From NCBI RefSeq assembly GCF_027111255.2, contig NZ_CP114285.2:2480001-2544000 (forward strand): a stretch of 64,000 nucleotides of DNA, read 5' to 3'. The position numbers and the translations under genes are program-made. The DNA comes from Flavobacterium flavigenum (GTDB lineage Bacteria > Bacteroidota > Bacteroidia > Flavobacteriales > Flavobacteriaceae). Below, one piece after another: positions 38,531 to 47,723 of the stretch (positions are counted from its first letter, which is position 1; each line of letters opens with the position of its first letter). Below the pieces are notes generated by a model that worked only from the letters and a program-made list of their open reading frames with translations, had not been told where the DNA came from and did not search any database.

Positions 38531-39985
38531 ATGAAAAAATCAATTAAACTAATCTTGCTGTTTGCAATTATTCATCTATTCACATCAACTATTTTTGCCC
38601 AGGATAAAGCAAAAAAAATCGAACAGCTTTTAAACAAATACAATGAATATGGCCTTTTTAATGGTTCTGCCTTAGTTGCTGAAAACGGAAAAGTTATTTT
38701 TAAAAAAGGGTACGGTTTTGCCAACATGGAATGGAATATTCCAAATAAAACAACTATAAAATTTAGATTAGGTTCAATAACCAAACAATTTACAGCCTTA
38801 CTGATTGTGAAACTTGCCGAAGATGGCAAACTTAAACTTGATGCCCCGATTACTGCATATTTACCGGATTACCCGAAAGAAAACGGCGACAGAATAACGA
38901 TTCATAATCTACTGACACACACATCCGGGATTCCTAACTATACAGATGCCCCTAATTTTTTTAAAGATAAAAGCAGAAATCCCTATACTCCGGAAGAATT
39001 TGTAAAAACATTTGATAAACTGCCTCTTCAGTTTAAGCCAGGCGAAAAATTCAGTTACAGCAATTCTGGTTATTTTTTACTGGGCTATATTATTGAAAAA
39101 GTTTCGGGTAAAACATATGAACAATATTTGCAGGAAACTATACTTACCCCTTTAAAAATGGTCAATACAGGTTATGACCATAGTGATATCATCTTAAAAG
39201 ACAGAGCGGCGGGTTACGAAAAACAAGGAAAAAGCATTCGCAATGCTCCGTATATAGACATGAGTATCCCGTATGCAGCCGGGTCTTTATATTCGACTGT
39301 TGAAGATTTATATCTTTGGGACCAATCGTTTTATACAAATCAATTACTCTCTCAAAAGTCTATGGATTTATTGTTTAAACCTTACATCAATACTGGCGGA
39401 AATGATTCCTATGGCTACGGATGGTCTATAGAAGAAGCTTCAAATGGCACTCAAAATAAAGTAAAAGTCATCGAACATGGCGGAGGAATAAACGGTTTCA
39501 ACACCATTATTTCACGCATTCCCACGGACAAGAATCTGGTTGTGTTACTGAATAATACAGGCGGAACAGTTTTAAACGAAATGAATGATGCAATTCGTGC
39601 TATTTTATATAATCAGCCTTTTGATCAGCCTAAAAAATCATTAGCACTTGAATTACTGGATGTTTTTATGACAAAAGGAACTGTTGATGGCCTTGATGCT
39701 TATACAAAGTTAAAAAATGATCCGACCTATAAAATCAAGGAAGGCGACATGAACAGAGTTGGATACTTATTATTAACGGCGGGAAAAAAGAAAGAAGCAA
39801 TCGAAGTTTTCAAAATCAATGTTGTCACTTTTCCTAAATCAGGCAATGCTTACGATAGTTTAGGAGAAGCTTATTTAGCCGATGGTGAAAAAAAACTAGC
39901 CATAGAAAATTATTCAAAATCTATTGATCTTGATCCTACGAATGAAAATGGAAAGAAAATTTTATTAGAAATTTCAAAAAACTAA
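38531..39985 (+). CDS. Serine hydrolase (beta-lactamase/DD-peptidase fold) with C-terminal TPR
   Basis: 484 residues. Signal peptide (first 24 residues, ..IFAQ). Class C type catalytic motifs: S82-x-x-K85 in GSITKQFTA, Y177-S-N179 in YSNSGY, and HGGGINGF. From about residue 365 the sequence turns helical, with a TPR-like repeat (GNAYDSLGEAYLADGEKKLA, then NYSKSIDLDPTN). Probably a periplasmic esterase or peptidase rather than a resistance enzyme; the TPR tail suggests protein docking. Confidence 0.87.
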   Translation: MKKSIKLILLFAIIHLFTSTIFAQDKAKKIEQLLNKYNEYGLFNGSALVAENGKVIFKKGYGFANMEWNIPNKTTIKFRLGSITKQFTALLIVKLAEDGKLKLDAPITAYLPDYPKENGDRITIHNLLTHTSGIPNYTDAPNFFKDKSRNPYTPEEFVKTFDKLPLQFKPGEKFSYSNSGYFLLGYIIEKVSGKTYEQYLQETILTPLKMVNTGYDHSDIILKDRAAGYEKQGKSIRNAPYIDMSIPYAAGSLYSTVEDLYLWDQSFYTNQLLSQKSMDLLFKPYINTGGNDSYGYGWSIEEASNGTQNKVKVIEHGGGINGFNTIISRIPTDKNLVVLLNNTGGTVLNEMNDAIRAILYNQPFDQPKKSLALELLDVFMTKGTVDGLDAYTKLKNDPTYKIKEGDMNRVGYLLLTAGKKKEAIEVFKINVVTFPKSGNAYDSLGEAYLADGEKKLAIENYSKSIDLDPTNENGKKILLEISKN

Positions 39986-40069
39986 CCATAATTAAGGATT
40001 AGTCTATTATACAATATCTCTGTATAAAAATCTGTATTTTAGATTATTGCTAACGAATAAATAATTAAG

Positions 40070-40486
40070 ATGAAAGTTCATACTACAAATTATGAGAATA
40101 CATTTATTGAAGCTGCAGAAGATTGTCCTGTAAAAAATGGGGAAATCCCACCACTAAAAGGTAAAAATAAAACAATCGCCAATATTGAATTTGAAATGAT
40201 TAGCAAAAACCCCTACAAGTATTCATCTGATGATGTTTTGTTTCAGGTTTTTGCAGAAAAAAATGATCTGACAAAGTCAGATTACAAAAATGCAAGGGAA
40301 GCCTTTTTTTCTAAAGGCCAAGCATGCCTAAGAGCTTCACCTTTAACAAAACGTTACGGCTGGGGAATTCATAATGATGAAAATGGAAAAATCGCCCTTT
40401 ACGCAATGGAGACCCCTCAATATGAAAAATATTTAAACGATAAAAACATTAAAGTTGTAAAAGCAATGCGAAGCTCCAGAAAATAA
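40070..40486 (+). CDS. DUF6157-type conserved small protein
   Basis: 138 residues with no signal or TM. MKVHTTNYENTFIEAAEDCP, GEIPPLKGKNKTIANIEFEM and LRASPLTKRYGWGIHNDENG are the conserved-looking blocks. This looks like the DUF6157 family, for which I know of no function. Single gene with its own spacing on both sides. Confidence 0.72.
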   Translation: MKVHTTNYENTFIEAAEDCPVKNGEIPPLKGKNKTIANIEFEMISKNPYKYSSDDVLFQVFAEKNDLTKSDYKNAREAFFSKGQACLRASPLTKRYGWGIHNDENGKIALYAMETPQYEKYLNDKNIKVVKAMRSSRK

Positions 40487-40656
40487 TTCTGAGATAAGGC
40501 TATAATGCATTATAACTATTATTATATTACTCCGACAGTACAATTTTTAATTTGTATTGTCGATTTTTTATTAAAAGTCATTATTGTAAATCGAATATTT
40601 AAAGCAAAAAATATTATTTTAACGCGACCCTAATCAATATGCAACTTTAATAACCT

Positions 40657-41106
40657 ATGAAAAGCTTTACTAAGTACCCTTCTTTGATTTTATTACTATT
40701 TATGTTTATACCTTGTATAAGTATTTCACAACAATACAAGACTGCAGTACAAATGCCCACACAGCAAAATGCAATTATTGTCAATAAAATTATTGAGGCA
40801 ACTCAATACAAAACTTATTTTGTTGATTATTGCTTAAATAAAATAAACGAAACTGCCAGCAAAGAAAAATGGGATGAACAAAAAACTGTTGAAATAACAG
40901 AGACAATTAACTTTAGAAACTTCAGGGATGCTGTTTATAATTTATTTGCATTTCATGATGAAATAGAACTGGAAACACTTTTAAAAACATACCAAAAAGA
41001 TAAAATATATCAGACTACCAATATCATGACAACCAACAAGGCACTTAATTACAACCTTGACATATATGCCAGGGATATTGTTAAGGGAAAATATATTTCT
41101 AAATAA
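40657..41106 (+). CDS. Exported hypothetical protein
   Basis: 149 residues with a signal peptide (SLILLLFMFIPCISISQ). The remainder is charged and mostly helical; no family recognised. Followed at once by a shared terminator with the penicillin acylase gene. Confidence 0.7.
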   Translation: MKSFTKYPSLILLLFMFIPCISISQQYKTAVQMPTQQNAIIVNKIIEATQYKTYFVDYCLNKINETASKEKWDEQKTVEITETINFRNFRDAVYNLFAFHDEIELETLLKTYQKDKIYQTTNIMTTNKALNYNLDIYARDIVKGKYISK

Positions 41107-41119
41107 GCTGCTGAGATTA

Positions 41120-41147
41120 TTAGGTTCTAAGCTTTCTTAGAACCTAA
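41120..41147. terminator. Bidirectional terminator with GGTTCTAAG word
   Basis: TTAGGTTCTAAG (41120-41131) and its exact complement (41136-41147) with a 4-nt loop, between convergent genes. The arm word AGAACCTTAG/AGAACCTAA is the one seen in the 4921-4975 repeat. Confidence 0.85.
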
Positions 41148-41154
41148 AAAAAAT

Positions 41155-43551
41155 CTACCCTTTAGGTTTAAAAACCAATTTTGTCGAAGTCCTTATAATC
41201 TCGTCTTTATTCAGTTTCATCTTTCTAAACTTTCCGGCGTTGTACATTTCTGCCTGATCATCATAATGTTTGCTAAATGGGTTTCCGGATTGACCGGTCG
41301 GTAAGATGCTCCAACTGTTTTCTATATCCGAAAAATCAACGACTCTTCTTGTCGAAGGACCGCCTTTTACATAATATTTTGCTTCGCCATTATATCCAAA
41401 AAACAAATTATTGATTACTTCATTGGAACCCGGAGAATTGAAAGGTCCCACATTAAATAACTTTCGGAGTGCTGCAATTTTCCCTAATGGATGTTCGTGT
41501 TCTACCGTATGCACTTTTCCCCAATTCCAGTCAGAAATATTTTCACCTAACTGATTTTGCAAAGCAACGATGGCATCTCGGAATGCTTTTGAAACAACAA
41601 CAGTTCTCGTTTCTTTTATATTTTTGGTTTTGATGTTATCCCACCAAACTGAATTTTCATTTTTGATCTGATTGGCAATAACTTGTTTTCCTAAAGAAAT
41701 TCCTAAAAAAAGATTGAAATTGTCTTTACCCATTTCGTCTTCAAAAGTATTTTTCAAATACAGATAAATCCACTTGTTGTAAATCGTAGGCGCGACATCC
41801 TTTATATTCGTCGTTCCCTTCCATGATTTTAAAACTTTCAATGCTTCTTTTTCTTTGTTTGAAAGTGGTTTTGAATCTAAACCCGAAATGAGATCTTTAA
41901 CCACACCAACCGCAACATCAGAAGTGTTATCGTAAATCATCTTACTGATCCCTTCTTTGTCCCAATCGGATTTTGCGTCCAAAAGTCCCGAAATTCTTTT
42001 GGCGCGGTCTTCTGGCAAATAATATCCTGGGTAAAGAAATCCATTATCAATAGCTTCTGGCTGATTATTGGCAGAATAAACATATCCCCATTTCGGATTT
42101 TCAGCTGAAGGATTTTTTTCAAAATCTAAAAACCTGGTAATATCATCTTTACCTGTTGAACCATCTAAAATTAAATGTGTATTTATACCCTCATTATGCC
42201 TGTATAATTTCCCGCTCGCCCACCATCCAACATTACCTTTTGCATCGCCATACATTACATTTAACCCTGGTGCAGCGATCAGACTAACCGCTTTTTTAAA
42301 ATCGGCAGTATTTTTAGCATGCGAAAGTCCGTAAGCTGCATCTAAAATCAAGATAGGCTCTCTTGTATAAGTCCATGACATCGCAATTGGATTTTTCTTA
42401 TCTAAGCGTTCAATTAAATCATTCATAACAGGTCCGTGGCGCGTTATTTTAACTGTAAGAATAACATCTGAAGAATCTTTTACTTTTATTGTTTTTTTTC
42501 TGATTTCATATTTGCTAAAACCTGTCGGCGTTTGGTATTGAGAAGGGTCGCCTGTTTTGTTTTTTTCCTGATAAAAATCGATATCATCATTTTCGAACAT
42601 TGTCAGACCATAAGCATAATCCCTGTTATGTGCCAAAAGCGGAAATGGAGTTCCTGCCAGGTAACAGCCATACAATTCTTGCTTCGGTGTAACTAAATGT
42701 GCTTCATACCAGGTTCCAGGCTGAGAAAATCCGATATGTGGATCATTTGCAAAAATAACTTTTCCTGTTTTGGTTTTATTTGCTCCCACAACCCAGCTAT
42801 TGCTTCCAACAAACGGTGGAACTGGAGATTTATCCAACAGAAGAGCAACTGATTTTGCTATCTCAGTATATTCTTCTACATTTTCTTTTGAGTTTTTAAT
42901 TTGTGTTGTATTGAATTCGCCTTCGATTCCTAAGTCTTTTAAATATTCAACACCATATTTATCCCGGATTTCTGTAAGCAAGGGATCCGTTTTTTGCGCC
43001 ATTGCAAAACTAAAAGACATATAACCGAAAATATTATACACATCTTCTATGGTAAATTTTTGCTTTTTTACGCCTACCAAAGTAAATTCTATTGGAGTAA
43101 CCCCATTCTCTAAATATTGATTTATTCCGTCAAGATAAGCCTGGGTAAGTTTATAGCTTTCGCTGTTTTTATCTAATTTCGCAATTGCTTTTGCAGAAGC
43201 TTCTTGAATACCAATTCCGGCAAAAAATGTATCATTTTTAAGTGCGACACCTCCAAAAATTTCAGATAAACGTCCAGGAGCAATTCGGCGCAGTAATTCC
43301 ATTTGCCATAATCTTTCCTGGGCATGAACATAGCCTAAAGCAGTCATAGCGTCTTTCTCTGAATCAGCATAAATATGAGGCACCCCAACATCATCAAAAT
43401 ATACGGTAGTTTCTTTTTTGAGATTTTTTAATTGTACTTCCCCTTCATATTGGGGTTTCAAATGAAAAATATAAGCAAATAAACTTATCGCAGTAACGAC
43501 CAACAGTACCAAAACTGCTAACAAAATCTTTTTAATTATCTTCATACTCAA
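41155..43551 (-). CDS. Penicillin acylase family N-terminal nucleophile hydrolase
   Basis: 798 residues. N-terminal membrane anchor (LLAVLVLLVVTAISLFAYIF), the alpha-chain segment, and the presumed autocleavage site FVGSNSW with nucleophile S250 followed by FANDPHIGFSQPGTWYEAHL, all typical of penicillin/homoserine-lactone acylases. Processing into two chains in the periplasm is expected. Substrate may be an amide such as an acyl-homoserine lactone or a cell wall compound; not determinable here. Length normal. Confidence 0.9.
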   Translation of the reverse strand: MSMKIIKKILLAVLVLLVVTAISLFAYIFHLKPQYEGEVQLKNLKKETTVYFDDVGVPHIYADSEKDAMTALGYVHAQERLWQMELLRRIAPGRLSEIFGGVALKNDTFFAGIGIQEASAKAIAKLDKNSESYKLTQAYLDGINQYLENGVTPIEFTLVGVKKQKFTIEDVYNIFGYMSFSFAMAQKTDPLLTEIRDKYGVEYLKDLGIEGEFNTTQIKNSKENVEEYTEIAKSVALLLDKSPVPPFVGSNSWVVGANKTKTGKVIFANDPHIGFSQPGTWYEAHLVTPKQELYGCYLAGTPFPLLAHNRDYAYGLTMFENDDIDFYQEKNKTGDPSQYQTPTGFSKYEIRKKTIKVKDSSDVILTVKITRHGPVMNDLIERLDKKNPIAMSWTYTREPILILDAAYGLSHAKNTADFKKAVSLIAAPGLNVMYGDAKGNVGWWASGKLYRHNEGINTHLILDGSTGKDDITRFLDFEKNPSAENPKWGYVYSANNQPEAIDNGFLYPGYYLPEDRAKRISGLLDAKSDWDKEGISKMIYDNTSDVAVGVVKDLISGLDSKPLSNKEKEALKVLKSWKGTTNIKDVAPTIYNKWIYLYLKNTFEDEMGKDNFNLFLGISLGKQVIANQIKNENSVWWDNIKTKNIKETRTVVVSKAFRDAIVALQNQLGENISDWNWGKVHTVEHEHPLGKIAALRKLFNVGPFNSPGSNEVINNLFFGYNGEAKYYVKGGPSTRRVVDFSDIENSWSILPTGQSGNPFSKHYDDQAEMYNAGKFRKMKLNKDEIIRTSTKLVFKPKG

Positions 43552-43650
43552 AGCTTAGGAAAAGTAATATTATAACTTATAATCTAAATAGTGTAAAAAA
43601 CAATATTATTTAAAAACCTAAATTTATGTAATTAATACCAATACGATATA

Positions 43651-45207
43651 ATGTCAATCTACAAAAAAATAGCAATCGGTTTAATTTTTGTACTTCTTGT
43701 TGGAATATTTCTCAACATTGGTCTTAACTACTGGATCAAAAAGCAGCTTCCCATTATTATTCACGAGAAAAACAACACGGCTTATGATATCAATTATGAA
43801 AAAATTGAAGTTTCATTATGGTCCAGAAATATTTATACAGAGACATTATTGGTAAATCCGAAAAACGCACCGAAAGACAGCAAAAATGGACTTTTTTCTA
43901 AAATCGAGTCCATTACAATTGAGCATTTCAATATTTGGGATTTGGCTTTTAAGGATATCATTCAGGCGGAAAGCATTATTATTAATAAACCCCGTGTAAT
44001 TCTATATAAAAAAGGTGAAAAACTTTTGAACAACAGCAAAAGCATTAAAACACAAATTATTGAACCTTTCAGAAAAATAATTGCTGTTTCTAACATCTAT
44101 TTGAATGATGGAACAGTCGATGTTGTTTCTTTAGATACTGAAAAACCAATTTTTAGCGTTAAGAAAATCATATTAAAACTGGAAGGAATTTTAATTACGG
44201 ATGCTACCCTTAAAGAAAAAATTCCAATTCAATATAAAACTTATGCCCTGGTTATTGATAGTTTATTTTACAGACCAAGTGCTTTTTACCATATCAATAT
44301 TGGTAAAATAAGTACTGAAAAGAACTTTTTAAAAATCAATAATTTCTCTAATCTTCCTCAATTTAACCGACGTGATTTTACGAAACGCCTAGAAAAAGAA
44401 AAAGACATTTATACACTTAAATTTGATTCGGCCCAAATTAAAACAATGGACTGGGGCTTTAAGAATGACCGCTTTTTCTTCAAGGCAAATTCGGTTGTAA
44501 TAAATCATTTTGATGCCAATATTTATCGCGGCAAAATGCCAAAAGACGATTTAAGCAAAAAATATCTTTACAATCACTTATTACGAAATATTAAATTTCC
44601 GCTTCAAATTGACACTTTACAGGCTTTGAAATCAAAATTGGTTTATGAAGAAGAAATAGATTTTTCTAAAGGGCCCGGAGTTCTGAATTTTGATAAATTT
44701 AATCTACAGGCAACCAATCTAAGAAGTGGCTTTGGCTTAAAAAAAACCAATGATGTTAAGATTAAAGTAAATTGTATTTTCATGAAAACTTCACCTCTTA
44801 ATGTCGACTGGAGTTTTAATGTTTTAGATAAAAAAGACAGTTTTCATATTCAGGGCGTAATTTCAAATTTTGATGTTGCGACAATGGGACGATTCAGCAA
44901 GCCTTATATGAATGCATCATTCACAGGAGTTTTTAACAAATATCGCTTTAACTTTTATGGGAATGATATTATTTCAAAAGGAAATGCTTCATTGGATTAC
45001 CACGATCTTAAAGTGAAATTATACAAAAAGAAAAAGCCTGAAAAAGAAGCCCAACTCAAAAGTGCTATCGTTAATCTGCTAGTTAAAAATGACTCAAATG
45101 ACAAGACAAAAACTGCTGATGTTGAGTTGGAACGTATTCAGGAAAAATCCTTTTATAACTTTTTATGGCGCAGTATAGCTGAATCCCTGAAGAAGATTCT
45201 GATTTAA
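43651..45207 (+). CDS. AsmA-like membrane-anchored protein
   Basis: 518 residues: N-terminal TM (IAIGLIFVLLVGIFLNIGLNYWI), then a long beta-rich periplasmic region with blocks such as YEKIEVSLWSRNI, FNIWDLAFKDII, NGTVDVV-like strands and FKANSVVINHFDANIYRGKMP. This matches the AsmA/DUF748-like pattern of envelope proteins thought to form lipid-transfer bridges. No catalytic motif. The C-terminal half (EGVISNFDV-type strands) keeps the repeating beta pattern. Call is by overall character. Confidence 0.62.
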   Translation: MSIYKKIAIGLIFVLLVGIFLNIGLNYWIKKQLPIIIHEKNNTAYDINYEKIEVSLWSRNIYTETLLVNPKNAPKDSKNGLFSKIESITIEHFNIWDLAFKDIIQAESIIINKPRVILYKKGEKLLNNSKSIKTQIIEPFRKIIAVSNIYLNDGTVDVVSLDTEKPIFSVKKIILKLEGILITDATLKEKIPIQYKTYALVIDSLFYRPSAFYHINIGKISTEKNFLKINNFSNLPQFNRRDFTKRLEKEKDIYTLKFDSAQIKTMDWGFKNDRFFFKANSVVINHFDANIYRGKMPKDDLSKKYLYNHLLRNIKFPLQIDTLQALKSKLVYEEEIDFSKGPGVLNFDKFNLQATNLRSGFGLKKTNDVKIKVNCIFMKTSPLNVDWSFNVLDKKDSFHIQGVISNFDVATMGRFSKPYMNASFTGVFNKYRFNFYGNDIISKGNASLDYHDLKVKLYKKKKPEKEAQLKSAIVNLLVKNDSNDKTKTADVELERIQEKSFYNFLWRSIAESLKKILI

Positions 45208-45293
45208 ATATGAACGAATCTTAAACCTGACAATTATCAGGTTTAGAGAAAATGTTTTTTTCAATCTTTGTTTTTATTTTTAATTGAAAACAA

Positions 45294-47105
45294 ATGACAA
45301 AGAAACGTTTACACACTTTTCATATTCCGGTAATGGGACTTGCTTATACCATTGATAGTCCGATTCGGGTGGCGCAATATGGCATTTCGTCTGTAATATC
45401 AATTGCAGACGATGATCTGATTGAGAAGATGCGTAATTTTTACAGTGCCAAATTCAACCTTCCGTATGAAGAAATAACCCAAAAATTTCACGATTACCGG
45501 GCTGAAAGAATTACATCTTATCTAAATCTGGTTGATACAATCGTAAAAGAGAAATTCGAAAATTTTAAATCCGAAATAGCCGGGAGCAAAACTGCTTTAG
45601 AAAACTTTATTGCGATGCTGCCGAATACATCAGATATCAAAAAAGGTTTTCAAAATTTACTTGAAGATGGAATTTCTGTTAAAGAAAATATTCAAAATTA
45701 TATCGAGTCCCATCTTTTTCCGGGAGAGATTGATGTGAATATTATGACGAAATTAGACAAAGATAATTTCGTCAAAAACAAGCAGCTTTCGACTGAATTT
45801 AATGATGCTCATGCTGCTTTAAGAGGCTTTGCCAACAGTAATCTCCAATCATCAGTTGTGCTTTCTGCCGGAATGAATCCGAGATTGTATAGTTATTTTG
45901 AAAATTTCAGTGATTTTTTTCCAGATGAAAATAATCATCTTAAAAAGAAAATCATTTTAAAAGTAAGTGACTTTAGATCTGCGATGATTCAGGGAAATTT
46001 TTTAGCCAAGAAAGGACTCTGGGTATCTGAATACCGAATTGAATCCGGACTAAATTGCGGCGGACATGCTTTTGCAACTGACGGACTTTTACTGGGGACG
46101 ATTCTTGAAGAATTTAAACAGAAAAAGCAGCAATTGATTCAGACTTCACATGATATCATGACAAAAGTACTCCAACAGAAAAATGCATATTTTCCTGAAC
46201 AGCCTTTAGATTTAAAAATTACCGTTCAGGGTGGCGTGGGTACATCTCAAGAACACGAATTTTTACTGGACAATTATAATGTGGATTCTGTTGGCTGGGG
46301 ATCGCCATTTTTATTGGTTTCAGAAGCCACATCTGTAGATGATGATACCCGAAAATTATTGATAAATGCTAAAGAAGAAGATCTTTACTTAAGTCATATT
46401 TCGCCTTTGGGAGTTCCGTTTAATACTTTGAAAGGAACGACAAATGAAATTCTGAAACAAAAGCGCATTCGGGAAAACAAGGCAGGAAGTTCCTGTCCGA
46501 AAAAATTTCTGGCATTAAGCAAAGAATACGATCCACACGGAATTTGTACTGCGTCAAAAAAATACCAGGACATTAAATTGGAAGAACTGAACGCTATAAA
46601 AACTACTATTTCACTCAATGCTTTTGAGAATGCTAAAGCTAAAATTACAGAGAAATCCTGTTTGTGTGTTGGTTTAGCAAATGCTTCTTATTTAGAAAAT
46701 GACATTAAAATAAAAGGACAGTCTCAGGGAGTTGTAATTTGCCCAGGACCAAATATGGCATATTTCGACCAGGAAGTTTCATTAAAAGATATGTTACAGC
46801 ATATTTATGGAAATAAGTCTATCTTAAGAACCCAAGATCGTCCAAATTTATTTGTGAAGGAATTAAAAATGTACATAGAGTATTTTAGAAATGAAATTGA
46901 AACAATTTCCGGAGAAATAAGTGCAAATCAGATTAAAAAATGGAATACTTTTAAAAGCAATATTTTAGAAGGAATCGACTATTATCAAAATCTTTTTTCA
47001 CACACTTTATACTTTAAAAATGATGAAGAGAGAACGAAAAATCAATTTAATTTTTATAAATCAGAATTAAATTCAATACAAATACCAATACCAAAACTAG
47101 CTTAA
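45294..47105 (+). CDS. Large conserved-looking protein of unknown function
   Basis: 603 residues, no signal peptide. I do not recognise the family. The N-terminus MTKKRLHTFHIPVMGLAYTI is well ordered; ESGLNCGGHAFATDGLLLGT, VQGGVGTSQEHEFLLDNYNV, SVGWGSPFLLVSEATSVDDD and the pair of cysteine-bearing stretches (SSCPKKFLALSKEYDPHGIC; KSCLCVGLANASY) look like an FMN-type TIM barrel resembling glutamate synthase or nitronate monooxygenase barrels, with cysteines that could bind a metal or Fe-S cluster. Flanked by an AsmA-like gene and a terminator. Oxidoreductase is my inference only. Confidence 0.55.
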   Translation: MTKKRLHTFHIPVMGLAYTIDSPIRVAQYGISSVISIADDDLIEKMRNFYSAKFNLPYEEITQKFHDYRAERITSYLNLVDTIVKEKFENFKSEIAGSKTALENFIAMLPNTSDIKKGFQNLLEDGISVKENIQNYIESHLFPGEIDVNIMTKLDKDNFVKNKQLSTEFNDAHAALRGFANSNLQSSVVLSAGMNPRLYSYFENFSDFFPDENNHLKKKIILKVSDFRSAMIQGNFLAKKGLWVSEYRIESGLNCGGHAFATDGLLLGTILEEFKQKKQQLIQTSHDIMTKVLQQKNAYFPEQPLDLKITVQGGVGTSQEHEFLLDNYNVDSVGWGSPFLLVSEATSVDDDTRKLLINAKEEDLYLSHISPLGVPFNTLKGTTNEILKQKRIRENKAGSSCPKKFLALSKEYDPHGICTASKKYQDIKLEELNAIKTTISLNAFENAKAKITEKSCLCVGLANASYLENDIKIKGQSQGVVICPGPNMAYFDQEVSLKDMLQHIYGNKSILRTQDRPNLFVKELKMYIEYFRNEIETISGEISANQIKKWNTFKSNILEGIDYYQNLFSHTLYFKNDEERTKNQFNFYKSELNSIQIPIPKLA

Positions 47106-47110
47106 ATAAC

Positions 47111-47139
47111 AAAACCCCGATTGATGAAATCGGGGTTTT
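47111..47139. terminator. Bidirectional terminator
   Basis: A 12-bp perfect stem AAAACCCCGATT / AATCGGGGTTTT with a 5-nt loop between convergent genes. Confidence 0.88.
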
Positions 47140-47166
47140 GCTTATCATTTATTATAGGATTAAATC

Positions 47167-47616
47167 TTATTCTTTTTTCTTTTTGCTGCCATCAATAATA
47201 GCTCCAGTTCCTGTACCTACAGCAGCTCCTGTCAAACCTCCAATGATAGCACCTTCACCTTTTTTCTTACTGACTGCTGCCCCTGTAATCGCTCCAACTC
47301 CGGCACCAATCACTGCGCCTTTTGCTGTAGCACTCCAGCCTTTCTTTTTAGCAGGAGCCGCTGTAGTTGTAGTTGTTGCATCCTGACGCACTACGACAAC
47401 TTTTTGTGCTTCTGTTTTTCGTGCTTCTTCTGCTTTTTCTTTTTCCTCCTGCAGATTAGCCATTTCTGTTTTCATCGAATCAATGACTCTTTGTTTGTTA
47501 ATTTCAACTTTCATTGAATCTATACTGGCCTGCTTCGCTTTCTCAATATCAGCTTTTCCCTGATTTTGACAAGAAATTACAGTTAATGCGACTAATAAAG
47601 AATATAACGCTTTCAT
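47167..47616 (-). CDS. Glycine-zipper lipoprotein (YMGG-like)
   Basis: 149 residues using the start at 47616, chosen because it puts a lipobox close to the N-terminus (MKALYSLLVALTVISC, Cys16); an upstream start at 47649 would hide it. A helical charged segment (residues about 25-85) is followed by a glycine-zipper region (AKGAVIGAGVGAITGAAVSK, then IIGGLTGAAVGTGTGAII). Probably embedded in or stabilising the outer membrane; mechanism unknown. Confidence 0.8.
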   Translation of the reverse strand: MKALYSLLVALTVISCQNQGKADIEKAKQASIDSMKVEINKQRVIDSMKTEMANLQEEKEKAEEARKTEAQKVVVVRQDATTTTTAAPAKKKGWSATAKGAVIGAGVGAITGAAVSKKKGEGAIIGGLTGAAVGTGTGAIIDGSKKKKE

Positions 47617-47723
47617 AATTGTATTTTTTTTAAAAAAATTATAAAACAAAGTAAGTCAGAATGACTGAATAATGTGTTACAAAATTTTGAAGAAAATTTA
47701 CAGAATTAAATGAAAGAGTTTTT

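Noticed and set aside
47138..47386. An 82-codon plus-strand frame rich in proline, alanine and threonine
   Set aside because: It is the antisense of the glycine-zipper repeat region and shows no independent signal.
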